From positions 4,951,849 through 5,015,848 of the forward strand of contig JAJEKV010000077.1 in assembly GCA_021234155.1 (NCBI GenBank): a stretch of 64,000 bases of DNA, in the 5' to 3' direction. Positions within the stretch are counted from its first letter, which is position 1; each line of letters begins with the position of its first letter. Source of the DNA: Isoetes taiwanensis (Eukaryota > Streptophyta > Lycopodiopsida > Isoetales > Isoetaceae). The position numbers and the translations under genes are program-made. This document shows, in pieces, positions 11,045 through 23,146 of this stretch. Under the pieces are notes generated by a model. It searched no databases. It was given only the letters and a program-made list of their open reading frames with translations, and was not told where the DNA came from.

Positions 11045-12904
11045 AAAAAAAACCGCTTGAACTAGTTATCCTAGACCAAACATCGCATTGGTCAATCCCT
11101 CCACTGGCCTTATCCGCCACACAAAGACTTTTCACCAAGGTGGTACCATAATACCGTGGAAAATAGTAGATCTTTAGTGCTTCACACTATATTTGTACTA
11201 TAATCATGCTCTATTCAATCATGTAGAACAAGTATCTTAGATATCTACATGGGCCATGTTCCACCATGTTCAATAAGACCCATAAATCCATTGATCTAGA
11301 ATATTCACATATAAAAAGAATATGAGTTACTTAAGATGTTGAAGGATTCAAATATACATGATTGTAACAGGAATACCATGCAATCTTTTTAGAAAGGTCC
11401 TCCTTAATGCAGATATGAACACGCTGCAAGAGCTGTTTTAATTTCGTATACCTGGTCTACTTTTACACCACCACATTACATTCAACTTCCTAGGAAAATT
11501 TCAGATATTCTTGACTAGCAATACCTTTGTTTTAAAAAAACAAACCAAGCTACTAACATCTAAAAGGCATAAAAAAGCCCTTAGTACTTTTTCATTTTTA
11601 GCATAAACACGCTTTTTATTTCCGTAAAAGCACATCGACTAACAATAGTAAAAGACTATATTCCATTAATGAGTGTTATACCAACCACTTTACATCTAAT
11701 ATGATCGTTTGCCTTAGAAGGAAATACTGCCAACAAAAAGTTTACATTCCCACAAATACATATTTGGAATGCAGTAGTAAAGTTGGATAAAGTTGAAAAC
11801 TAGTTACTACGGGCCATAAGTCTATTATATGGGCAACCCTCGATCACGCATCTTCATTAAAAATACCGGGCACTATAGATATTACAAATTTTGTACAATA
11901 AATCCCACCATGCTTTAGAAGTTTTGTTTATCTAATATAGCAGACAAGGCTAAGCCATTCGTGCAAAAGTGGCATTCATAAAATAAACCCGCTATTTCCA
12001 TAGTCATTAAAAATCGATACATTACCACATGCTAGCAGATGAGATAAAGAAAGATATCACCAAAGATTCAAGGTTCAGCCTCGCCATCTCCTATGATCGC
12101 TTTTACTCAAATTTTTCTTGTAAAGAATCCAAAACGATCCAACCCATCACAACTTCCTTTCGGGCCAGAAGCCGACATTCCCAAGATCTTCTAAAAACGC
12201 ATTTGGACAAAAAGCAAGACATTAGGAGTAGAAGCCCAGACTGTACCCAATCAATACATCATTAGCCCCGATAAGGGTAAAGATGTGGCAAAGGGTGTGT
12301 GGTATTTTAGGGCTTTTGTTGTCAACCGATCACCTAATGTAATCCTTTTGCCCCTAGATATAGAGGAACATTTTAGAAAGAATGGCCATAAATAATGCTC
12401 AATAAGAGACTAAATCTAAATGAGGAACAAAGAAATAAACAAAGAAAAACTCTTTCAGTTATCGTGCCATATTTGCCATACGCTTTCTGGATTGTTTTAA
12501 CATAGATAAATGAAAACCATTTAATGGGTAAGACTTTAACAAATACATTCCATTGTCTTTGTATTAAGTAATAAAAATTAGTGTATCCATACCAATCAAT
12601 CTGCCTATTAGTACAAATAGAATATGTGCTGTTAGCAAACCATCACCAAGAACCAAGATATTTTTTTCAAATCCTTTCTTGTACATTGAATGCTAATCAT
12701 TCCATACCCGATTATTCTAAGTCGATTCAAGCTCATCCATGTATTGAGTTTCCGTAGGAACGTAATGGGAAGAATCTCCAGCTTTTGCCTATTGGCTCCC
12801 CGAAACTTTGTTCTGCGTGGTCATTTTGCCTTATGATCTTGAAGAGAACAATCTTGCATGCAGAATGCTATTTCTCCTGCCTAAAGCATTGTCATTTAGG
12901 CCGC

Positions 12905-13090
12905 TTATTTGCATCGAGAGATGGGAAGGTCTTCTTCAAAACCAAGTCCCACCGACTCCATAGTAGAGAGCCCGAGAAAACCTAATTGCCGCTGCATTTC
13001 TTCATTAACTATCAATCTACCTGTGGATATCTTGGGGCGAGTGATAATTTTTCCAAAAGCCGTCAAGCCAAAGATCATCACCTCCGCCAT
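12905..13090 (-). pseudogene. Uncharacterised frame inside direct repeat 2
   Basis: A 61-codon minus-strand frame (KIITRPKISTGRLIVNEEMQ in its first half). The same protein stretch is recognisable in repeats 1, 3 and 4, where it is broken by small differences, and it leads into the frame seen at 17303-17548 of repeat 3. The persistent coding character suggests that the 2.5-kb repeat contains the 3' part of a protein gene read on the minus strand. No family is recognised. Confidence 0.35.
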
Positions 13091-13257
13091 AGTGGTCGAT
13101 GGGGTATACCGCTTGTTAACCGAGAAGGTCTAAATGCAAGCCACCAATGTTTAATTGTATTTTTACATTTTATAATTTACCGGATCGCGTTTAAAACCCC
13201 AATGGTTTAAGTTCACATCGCCAAGTTTATACTTATTGCTACACTTCCCATATGAGA

Positions 13258-14261
13258 AAGGAAGGAAGGAAGGAAGGAAGTTACTTTTATCGCCCACGAG
13301 GAGACCAATCGCCTATGGGACCCAATATCGCCGTAAGAAGAAGCGGATTATCGCCTCGATTAAAACCCCCACCGGCGAAGGGTTTTCGAGGAAAACAAGA
13401 AAGAATCTGGCCGACAAACCTGCTAATCATATAAAATGCGTAAAACATCCCAATATATACACATGCACCACCCCGTAGTGCCTAGTCACGGAATACCAAG
13501 GGGGCAAAAGGTGACTCGCGAGTCCGTACCTCTCGGATGTATGACCCCTGTGGCACGACCGACTTTCGGTGTGTTCATCAAGAATGCAAGGGCACGCCCA
13601 GCCGCATTAAGGGAGCGTGATCCGCCCGACCACCGAACTTATTTGGGCAACTCGAAAGTGTGAGACTCATCCTCAACGGCACCCGCTTGGCAAAGACAGC
13701 AGCGAGCAGCCCGGGCGGGGCTCCCCAATCCACCGCCCGCCTCGACGCGAAGATGGTGGGCACCTCCAGGCGTAATGGAGGCAATGAGCCTCGCTGCCAG
13801 TGGGCACCGGGAACGCGGTGTAGAGGTCCGTGGCCCCGCTAACACGGCGGTTGATGTGCTCCTTGTAATGGGCCATTTTGACCTCGCTTTAGAGTAATGG
13901 GGTCCCAGAGCTTGCCAAGGGAAACAAGTATCTAGGTACTCCTCAGCAGCCGTCACGACGTCGCCGCGCCCAAAGCTATTCAGGTGTTCCCCTCGCGACG
14001 CTCCATCCGGCGAACCACCGATCTCTTACCTCCAATGTGCCCCAAGTCAGCCGGACTCATGGCCACAAGTAAGCTACAAAAAGGGAGCCGAGCATCACCC
14101 ATAGTAACCACTTTCCGCCAAAATAGACAATGTCTATCAAGGGCTGCTGCCCGCTGGGTTGCAAGAATCCAGCCTTCGGCAAAGTAGACTGGGATAGGGG
14201 ACTGAAGGTTTCACCCTGGGTGTTCACAGCTAAAAATGCCCCTCTCGCACCGCCTCCAAGT
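13258..14261 (-). mobile_element. T-LINE copy 2: 1-kb 3' fragment nested in direct repeat 2
   Basis: Starts with GGAA units and the T-LINE 3' end (gaggagaccaat, tatgggacccaat) and aligns with 203-1200 and 31673-32680. On the minus strand it encodes the C-terminal zinc-finger area of the LINE: CCLCQAGAVEDESHTFELP, a C-x2-C...H pattern, at about 13645-13700. The 5' end is truncated at about 14261. The pre-insertion site is seen in repeats 1 and 4. No clear target-site duplication is visible, and the GGAA tract appears to start on a target aaagga. Confidence 0.85.
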
Positions 14262-14604
14262 CAAATGTGCTAAGGCTATTTTTTAACAGAGATTGGGATA
14301 TGGAATTAGCAATAAACAATAAACATGTCTATTAACTATATAATAAACAGCAAATTACCAGTGCCATATTATAAGTTGGCAGAGGAAGATGACTTTAGGG
14401 GCCACATTTACATTAATTATGCAAGCCCCATTGTTCAGATAGAAAATTGACTCTAGGTTATTTACTAGAGAAACTGGACCAAGGAATAGTCAATACGTAA
14501 GCATATTATCAGTGTAACATGCATCAAACATCCTGGCCCCTAATATAAATTGGCAAAAGAAAGTATCTTAAGGTGCACAATTAGATTAATCATGCAAGCA
14601 TTAT

Positions 14605-15656
14605 ATAAAAAAAACCCTACCTCCAACCGTAGAGTGGGGCATAATAAATTTCCTGCTTCATTCAGATATAGGGGTGGCAGGCCCCTACTTAGAGCAAGAG
14701 CCATGCCACACCCTATGCGAGCTATCTGCCAACTTAAGCATGAACAAGGCATGAAAGTGTTTTATCTCAAATATGTAGTACTTTATCAATATCCTCGCCC
14801 ACCCCATTGGTAAGCCAAACTCGTCATAGGGATGACAATCCCATAAGATACTTGAGGAGGATGTATAAAGTGGTAGGCTAATGGCAAAGCCGAAAGTGGC
14901 ACTTTTGGCATTGGTGCCGAAGTCAATACTACCATATAAATTTATGATATTACGAAGCATATTATCATGCAGACTAAGAACTCAGCATCATGAGCTAAGA
15001 CCATCATGAGCTAAGACCAGTTTTAATATATGAAAGGACTTTCATATGTAGGCATACCTCAAATTGTTTTACCCCTGCATTTAGAGAGTCTGAACTTCTT
15101 GAATACCACATACGGCTGCAACATTCCATATACTTTTTATCATAACACGATCTCAAGAATTCTGAGTTCCAACTTGGAGTCATTATTTTGCACTCGCACT
15201 CATCTTGATTAACATATTCAGCCCGTCATCATGCAATAGAAATATGAGAAATTAAAAAAGTAGTGCACAAGGCAAGAGATACCAGAAGATATCTAAGCTT
15301 TAATATGAACTCGGGTTCTCTATTTTGAACTCGGGTTCATGAGGATTATCATATTCAGCCTGCAATCATGTATCAAAAATATGAGACCACTTAAATACAA
15401 AGCAAATGCAAAGATCCATCCAGAGATATCTAAGCATGAATATTCAGTTAGAAGAAGAAGAAGAAGAAGAAGAAGAAGAAGAAGAAGAAGAAGAAGAAGA
15501 AGAAGAAGAAGAAGAAGAAGAAGAAGAAGAAGAAGAAGAAGAAGAAGAAGAAGAAGAAGAAGAAGAAGAAGAAGAAGAAGAAGAAGAAGAAGAAGAAGAG
15601 ATTTTAACCAAGGAATTATGGCAAAGACCGATAAGACCAATGCAATGAAGTATCAT
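14605..15656 (-). repeat. Array spacer 2 with hairpins and GAA tract
   Basis: Same layout as spacer 1: CTAC/GTAG hairpin after the A-run, TAGGGG/CCCCTA arms near 14669-14690, GAA tract at 15451-15600, and a terminal A-run before ccgcttgaac. No coding sequence is recognised. Confidence 0.75.
15451..15600 (+). repeat. (GAA)n microsatellite, about 50 units
   Basis: Uninterrupted GAA tract at the equivalent position of spacer 2, a few units longer than in spacers 1 and 3. Confidence 0.98.
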
Positions 15657-17302
15657 GAAAAAACCGCTTGAACTAGTTATCCTAGACCAAACATCAGCAT
15701 TGGTCAATCCCTCCGCTGTCTTATCTGGCCACACAAAGACTTTTCAGTCCAAGGTGGTACCATAATACCAGGGAAAATAGTAGATCTTTAGTGCTTCACA
15801 CTATATTTGTACTATAATCATGCTCTATTCAATCATGTAGAACAAGTATCTTAGATATCTACATGGGCCATGTTCCACCATGTTCAATAAGACCCATAAA
15901 TCCATTGATCTAGAATATTCAAGCATATACAGTAACATGAGTTACGAAGATGTTGAAGGATTCAAATATACATGATTGTAACAGGAATACCATGCAATCT
16001 TTTTACAAAGGTCCTCCTTAATGCAGATATGAACATGCTGCAATAGCTATTTTAATTTCGTATATCTGGTCTGCTTTTACACCACCACATTACATTCAAC
16101 TTCCTAGAAAAATTTCAGATATTCTTGACCAGCAATACCTTTGTTTTAAAACAGTCAGCCAAGCTACGGTTACTCCAAAAGGCATAAAAAAAGCCCTTAG
16201 TACTTTTCATTTTAGCATAAACACGTTTATTTCCAGAAAGCACATCAGAACAATAGTAAAAGACTATATTCCATTAATGAGTGTTATACCAACCACTTTA
16301 CATCTAATATGATCGTTTGCCTTAGAAGGAAATACTGCCAACAAAAAGTTTACATTCCCACAAATACATATTTGGAATGCAGTAGTAAAGTTGGATAAAG
16401 TTGAAAACTAGTTACGGCCGCCATAAGTCTATTATATGGGCAACCTGCATCACAGATCTTCATTAAAAATACTGGCACTATAGATATTACAGCCTTGTAC
16501 AATAAATCCGACCATGCTTTAGAAGTTTTGTTTATCTAATATAGCAGGACAAGGCTAAGCCATTCAGGCAAAAGTGGCATTCATAAAATAAACCCGTTAT
16601 TTCCATAGTCATTAAAAAACTGATACATTACCACAGCAGTGAGATAAAGAAAGATATCACCAAAGATTCAAGGTTCAGGCCTCTGCCATCTCCTATGATC
16701 GTTTACTCAAATTTTTCTTGTAAAGAATCCAAAACGCATCCAGCCATCACAACTTCCTTTCAGTTTCGTAAGCCAGACTCCCAAGATCTTCTAAAACACG
16801 CTGGACAAAAGCAAGACATTAGGAGTAGAAGCCCGTACCTGCAGCCAATCAATACATCATTAGCCTGATAAGGGTAAAGATGCAAGGGCCAAAAGGTACC
16901 TTAGGCTTCTCGGTTGTCAACCGATCACCTAATGTAATCCTTTTGCCCCGAGATATAGAGGAACATTTTAGAAAGAATGGCCATAAATAATGCTCAATAA
17001 GAGACTAAATCTAAATGAGGAACAAAGAAATAAACAAAGAAAAACTCTTTCAGTTATCAGGCTATATTTGCCATACGTTTACTGATTGTTTTAACAGAGA
17101 TAAATGAAAACCATTTAATGGGTAAGACTTTAACAAATACATTCCATTGCTGGCAGATTAAGTAATAAAAATTAGTGTATCCATACCAATCAATCTGTCT
17201 ATTAGTACAGCAGTAATATGTGCTGTTAGCAAACCATCACCAAGAACTAGCATATTTTTTCAAATCCTTCTTGTACACGAATGCTAATCATTCCATACCT
17301 GA

Positions 17303-17548
17303 TTATTCTAAGTCAGATTCAAGCTCATCCATGTATTGAGTTTCAGGAACGTAATGGGAAGAATCTCCAGAGCTTTGCCTATTGGCTCCCTGAAACTTTG
17401 TTCTGTGGCTGGCTGCCTTATGATCTTGAAGAGAACAATCTTGCATGCAGAATGCTATTTCTCTGTCTAAAGCATTGTCATTTAGGCGCTGCCTATTTGC
17501 ATCAGAGATGGGAAGGTCTTCTTCCAAAACCAAGTCCCACGACTCCAT
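17303..17548 (-). pseudogene. Uncharacterised frame inside direct repeat 3
   Basis: Minus-strand frame of 81 codons with a natural-looking composition: acidic start (MESWDLVLEEDLPISDANRQ) and an acidic end (YVPETQYMDELESDLE). It lies at the same place as degenerate frames in the other repeats and near where the diverged 39792 repeat encodes an acidic/basic tail (41061-41369). It may be the C-terminal region of a protein of the element. No family is recognised. Confidence 0.35.
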
Positions 17549-17852
17549 AGTAGAGAGCCCGAGAAACCTAATTGCTGCTGCAGCCCTTCATTAACTATCA
17601 ATCTACCCAGGGATATCTTGGGCAGAGTGATACGATTTTCCAAAAAGCGGTCAAGCCAGCATCATCAGCCTCCGCTCATAGTGGTCGATGGGGTATACCT
17701 GGCTTCGTTAACCGTAGAAGGTCGAAATGCAAGCCACCAATGTTTAACTGTATTTTTACATTTTATAATTTACCTGGATCGCGTTTAAACCCCAATGGTT
17801 TAAGTTCACATTTCTGTCAAGTTTATACTTATTGCTACACTTCCCATATGAG

Positions 17853-18837
17853 AAAGGAAGGAAGGAAGGAAGGAAGTTACTTTTATCGTCCACGGAGACC
17901 AATCGGTCTATGGGACCCAATACAAAAACGCAAAGCGGATTACCGCCGGATTAAAAACCCGCCCTGGGCGGTTTTCGAGGGAAAACCGCGGCAAAGAATC
18001 ACCGCCGACAAACAGGTGCTAATCATATAAAATGCGTAAAACATCCCAATATATACAAGCCATGCACCACCCGTAGTGCCTAGTCACGGACAAACAAAGC
18101 GGGGCAAAGGTGACCTCGCAGGCCCAAGACCCGGATGTATGACCCTGTGGCAACGCATCGACCGGCGGTGTTCATCAGCAAATGCAGGCACGCGCCCATT
18201 TGCATAAGGGAGCGTGATCCGGCCCGAACCGACCCAACGCCGGGCAACTCGAAAGTGTAGGACTCATCCTCCGCGGCACCCGTTTGACAAAGACCGGCAG
18301 AGCTGCCCCGGCGGGGCTCCCCAATCCACGCGCGTGCCTTCGACGCGGCGATGGTGGGCACTCCGTGGGGAATGGAGGCAATGAGCTTTTCGAGGCGGTG
18401 GGAGCCCGAACGCTGGGGATGGGGGCCCCAACCGCGGGTTGATGTGCTCCTTTGTAATGGGCCATTTTGACCCGCTTAGAGCAATGGGGTCCCGAGCTTG
18501 CCAAGGAAACAAGCATCTAGGTACTCCCCTGTTTTATCCCGCGATCGCCGCTAGCGCCCGGATGCGAGATGGTGTTCTCGCGACGTTCCATCGGGCGAAC
18601 TACGTCTCTCTTTACCCTCCAACGGGCCCTAAAAGCCGCGACTCATGGCTGCGATGTAAGCAGTCGCGGGAGCCGCAGCATCACCCATAGTAAACCACTT
18701 TCTCAAAATAGACAATGTGTACATCAAGAAATTTGCCTTGAAGCGGCAAGAATCCATTTCCCGTTGAGCAGTAATCCGATAGGGATCAAGGTTTCACCCT
18801 GTCTCAGGCTAAAAATGCCTCTACGACCGCCCAAGTC
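17853..18837 (-). mobile_element. T-LINE copy 3: 1-kb 3' fragment nested in direct repeat 3
   Basis: Same 3' fragment at the same nucleotide position of the unit as copy 2, with matching left (gaaagga then GGAA) and right (caagtcaaatgtgctaagg) junctions. Its minus strand again holds the zinc-finger area near 18240-18300. Identical junctions indicate one insertion later copied with the unit, not two insertions. Confidence 0.85.
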
Positions 18838-19186
18838 AAATGTGCTAAGGCTATTTTTAACAGAGATTGGGATGGAATTAGCAATAAACAATAAACATGT
18901 CTATTAACTTTATAATAAACAGCAAATTACCAGTGCCATATTATAAGTTGGCAGAGGAAGATGACTTTAGGGGCCACATTTACATTAATTATGCAAGCCC
19001 CATTGTTCAGATAGAAAATTGACTCTAGGTTATTTACTAGAGAAACTGGACCAAGGAATAGTCAATACGTAAGCATATTATCAGTGTAACATGCATCAAA
19101 CATCCTGGCCCCTAATATAAATTGGCAAAAGAAAGTATCTTAAGGTGCACAATTAGATTAATCATGCAAGCATTATATAAAAAAAA

Positions 19187-20219
19187 CCCTACCTCCAACC
19201 GTAGAGTGGGGCATAATAAATTTCCTGCTTCATTCAGATATAGGGGTGGCAGGCCCCTACTCAGAGCAGGAGCCATGCCACACCCTATGCGAGCTATCTG
19301 CCAACTTAAGCATGAACAAGGCATGAAAGTGTTTTTATCTCAAATACAGAAGTACTTATCAATATCCTGCCCACTCCCATTGCAGTCAAACTTCTGTCAT
19401 AGGGATGACAATCCCATAAGATACTCTTGAGGAGGATGTATAAAGTGTAGGCCGAATGGCAAAGCCGAGTGGCACTTTTGGCATTGGTGCCGAAGTCAAT
19501 ACTACCATATAAATTTATGATATTACGAAGCATATTATCATGCAGACTAAGAACTCAGCATCATGAGCTAAGACCATCATGAGCTAAGACCAGTTTTAAT
19601 ATATGAAAGGACTTTCATATGTAGGCATACCTCAAATTGTTTTACCCCTGCATTTAGAGAGTCTGAACTTCTTGAATACCACATACGGCTGCAACATTCC
19701 ATATACTTTTTATCATAACACGATCTCAAGAATTCTGAGTTCCAACTTGGAGTCATTATTTTGCACTCGCACTCATCTTGATTAACATATTCAGCCTGTC
19801 ATCATGCAATAGAAATATGAGAAATTAAAAAAGTAGTGCACAAGGCAAGAGATACCAGAAGATATCTAAGCTTTAATATGAACTCGGGTTCTCTATTTTG
19901 AACTCGGGTTCATCAAGATTATCATATTCAGCCTGCAATCATGTATCAAAAATATGAGACCACTTAAATACAAAGCAAATGCAAAGATCCATCCAGAGAT
20001 ATCTAAGCATGAATATTCAGTTAGAAGAAGAAGAAGAAGAAGAAGAAGAAGAAGAAGAAGAAGAAGAAGAAGAAGAAGAAGAAGAAGAAGAAGAAGAAGA
20101 AGAAGAAGAAGAAGAAGAAGAAGAAGAAGAAGAAGAAGAAGAAGAAGAAGAAGAAGAAGAAGAGATTTTAACCAAGGAATTATGGCAGCACTGATAAGAC
20201 CAATGCACAGAAGTATCAT
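19187..20219 (-). repeat. Array spacer 3 with hairpins and GAA tract
   Basis: Same layout as spacers 1 and 2, with the GAA tract at 20024-20163 and the A-run boundary at both ends. Confidence 0.75.
20024..20163 (+). repeat. (GAA)n microsatellite, about 46 units
   Basis: Uninterrupted GAA tract, third copy in the array. Confidence 0.98.
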
Positions 20220-22754
20220 GAAAAAACCCGGCTTGAACTAGTTATCCTAGACCAAACATCAGCATTGGTCAATCCCTCCGCTGTCTTATCTGGCCACGCA
20301 AAGACTTTTCAGTCCAAGGTGGTACCATAATACCAGGGAAAATAGTAGATCTTTAGTGCTTCACACTATATTTGTACTATAATCATGCTCTATTCAATCA
20401 TGTAGAACAAGTATCTTAGATATCTACATGGGCCATGTTCCACCATGTTCAATAAGACCCATAAATCCATTGATCTAGAACATTCAAGCATATACAGTAA
20501 CATGAGTTACGAAGATGTTGAAGGATTCAAATATACATGATTGTAACAGCAATCTTTTTACAAAGGTCCTCCTTAATGCAGATATGAACACGCTACAAGA
20601 GCTGTTTTAATTTCGTATACCTGGTCTGCTTTTACACCACCACCTTACATTCAACTTCCTAGGAAAATTTCAGATATTCTTGACCAGCAATACCTTTGTT
20701 TTAAAACAGTCAGCCAAGCTACGGTTACTCCAAAAGGCATAAAAAAAGCCCTTAGTACTTTTCATTTTAGCATAAACACGTTTATTTCCAGAAAGCACAT
20801 CAGAACAATAGTAAAAGACTATATTCCATTAATGAGTGTTATACCAACCACTTTACATCTAATATGATCATTTGCCTTAGAAGGAAATACTGCCAACAAA
20901 AAGTTTACATTCCCACAAATACATATTTGGAATGCAGTAGTAAAGCTGGATAAAGTTGAAAACTAGTTACGGCCGCCATAAGTCTATTATATGGGCACTT
21001 CATTAAAAATACTGGCACTATAGATATTACAGCCTTGTACAATAAATCCGACCATGCTTTAGAAGTTTTGTTTATCTAATATAGCAGGACAAGGCTAAGC
21101 CATTCAGGCAAAAGTGGCATTCATAAAATAAACCCGTTATTTCCATAGTCATTAAAAAACTGATACATTACCACATCAGTGAGATAAAGAAAGATATCAC
21201 CAAAGATTCAAGGTTCAGGCCTCTGCCATCTCCTATGATCGTTTACTCAAATTTTTCTTGTAAAGAATCCAAAAGCATCCAGCCATCACAACTTCCTTTC
21301 AGTTTCGTAAGCCAGACTCCCAAGATCTTCTAAAACACGCTGGACAAAAGCAAGACATTAGGGAGGGAAGCCTGCACTGCAGCCAATCAATACATCATTA
21401 GCCCCGATAAGGGTAAAGATGCAAGGGCCAAAAGGTATTTTTAGGCTTCTCATTGTCAACCCCATCACCTAATGTAATCCTTTTGCCCTCAGAGATATAG
21501 AGGAACATTTTAGAAAGAATGGCCATAAATAATGCTCAATAAGAGACTAAATCTAAATGAGGAACAAAGAAATAAACAAAGAAAAACTCTTCAGCTTGTC
21601 GCTATATTTGCCATAATCGCCACGCATTTATGATTGTTTTTAACAGAGATAAATGAAAACCATTTAATGGGTAAGACTTTAACAAATACATTCCATTGCG
21701 GGTGATTAAGTAATAAAAATTAGTGTATCCATACCAATCAATCTGCCTATTAGTACAAAGAAGAATATGTGCCGTTAGCAAACCATCACCAAGAACTAGC
21801 ATATTTTTTCAAATCCTTCTTGTACACTTAATGCTAATCATTCCATACCTGATTATTCTAAGTCGATTCAAGCTCATCCATGTATTGAGTTTCAGAACGA
21901 ATGGGAAGAATCTCGTGAGCTTTGCCTATTGGCTCCCCCAAACTTTGTCTCAGGGTGGGGGCTGCCTTATGATCTTGAAGAGAACAATCTTGCATGCGGT
22001 AACGCTATTTCTCTGCCTAAAGCATTGTCATTTAGGGCCTGCCATTTGCATCGTGAGATGGGAAGGTCTTCTTCCAAAACCAAGTCCCACGACTCCATAG
22101 TAGAGAGCCCGAGAAACCTAATTGTTGCTGTGAAACTCTTCATTAACTATCAATCTACCCAGGGATATCTTGGACAGAGTGATACGATTTTCCAAAAAGC
22201 GGTCAAGCCAGCATCATCAGCCTCCGCTCATAGTGGTCGATGGGGTATACCTGGCTTCGTTAACCGTAGAAGGTCAAAATGCAAGCCACCAATGTTTAAC
22301 TGTATTTTTACATTTTATAATTTACCTGAATCGAGTTTAAATCCCAATGGTTTAAGTTCACATTTCTGTCAAGTCTAGACTTATTGCTACACTTCCCATA
22401 TGAGAAAGGAGAATGTGCTAAGGCTATTTTTTAACAGAGATTGGGATATGGAATAAGCAATAAACAATAAACATGTCTATTAACTATATAATAAACAGCA
22501 AATTACCAGTGCCATATTATAAGTTGGCAGAGGAAGATGACTTTAGGGGCCACATTTACATTAATTATGCAAGCCCCATTGTTCAGATAGAAAATTGACT
22601 CTAGGTTATTTACTAGAGAAACTGGACCAAGGAATAGTCAATACGTAAGCATATTATCAGTGTAACATGCATCAAACATCCTGGCCCCTAATATAAATTG
22701 GCAAAAGAAAGTATCTTAAGGTGCACAATTAGATTAATCATGCAAGCATTATAA
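20220..22754 (-). repeat. Direct repeat 4 of the array, no insert
   Basis: Complete 2.53-kb unit with the empty site gaaaggagaatgtgc at about 22405-22420. Instead of a further spacer, its terminal A-run (22754-22766) leads into flank D, exactly as the repeat at 39792-42261 does. Confidence 0.8.
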
Positions 22755-23063
22755 AAAAAAAAAAAAACCCACGCTCCACGAGAGAGTACCAAAGTCGCGA
22801 CATCACCCCTAAACCTCGCACATCACCAACAAAAACCAATAGAGAAAAACCTTGAAAAACGAGGGGTCGGGTCACGCATGCCACGCGAAAAAACAACATG
22901 TACACATCGAAAGAGCGAGGGTCATGCGTGCCACGCCAAAAAAAAACAACATTTATAATAATAATATACACATGAAGGGAGGGCGAGTGGGAGTCAAGGG
23001 AACCCGAGAGAGGAGAAAACGCCGATGAGAACTCGATGAAGAACCCGCAAGAAATAGCGATTC

Positions 23064-23146
23064 TTTTTTTTTTTTTTGAGGGTAAGAGTGTGTTTTTGTT
23101 ATTAATAATAATAATAATAAAGATACTGAGAGTCCCCAATGGGACA
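23064..23146 (-). mobile_element. LINE 3' tail with poly(A)
   Basis: On the minus strand: a 3' untranslated segment, TTA-rich repeats (23102-23120), cactcttaccctc and a run of 14 A at its end (T14 at 23064-23077 on the plus strand). This is the usual 3' end of an L1-type plant LINE. It is separated from its coding part at 24598-25060 by the T-LINE fragment that inserted into the 3' UTR. Confidence 0.6.

Larger units (their letters stand above)
11045..14604 (-). repeat. Direct repeat 2 of the array, interrupted by a LINE fragment
   Basis: Same unit as repeat 1. It is split at about 13257, where the target gaaagga runs into a GGAA tract, and resumes at about 14262 with aaatgtgctaagg. Without the insert its length is about 2.55 kb, matching its siblings. 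Confidence 0.8.
15657..19186 (-). repeat. Direct repeat 3 of the array, interrupted by a LINE fragment
   Basis: Same unit, about 2.54 kb after subtracting the insert at 17853-18837. Together with repeat 4 it keeps most CAG/CTG triplets that are altered in repeats 1 and 2, so it is the better guide to the ancestral sequence. Confidence 0.8.
7456..22754. repeat. Head-to-tail array of four 2.5-kb direct repeats and three GAA-bearing spacers
   Basis: Copies of one unit start at about 7469, 11045, 15657 and 20220 (starting ttgaactagttatcctagac) and each ends about 2.54 kb later, once the LINE inserts are subtracted, at an A-run followed by CC. Three spacers of about 1.04 kb (from 10005, 14605 and 19187) separate them. 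Long blocks are identical between copies. The order is repeat-spacer-repeat-spacer-repeat-spacer-repeat, as expected of tandem copies of an element sharing its terminal repeats. No TG...CA ends are seen, so ordinary LTRs are unlikely. The repeat is homologous in places to the 27050 and 39792 repeats. Confidence 0.85.

Noticed and set aside
7456-22754. Array as a CRISPR-like or satellite structure
   Set aside because: The units are kilobases long with element-like borders and relatives around an RT; this is neither a short-repeat array nor a simple satellite.
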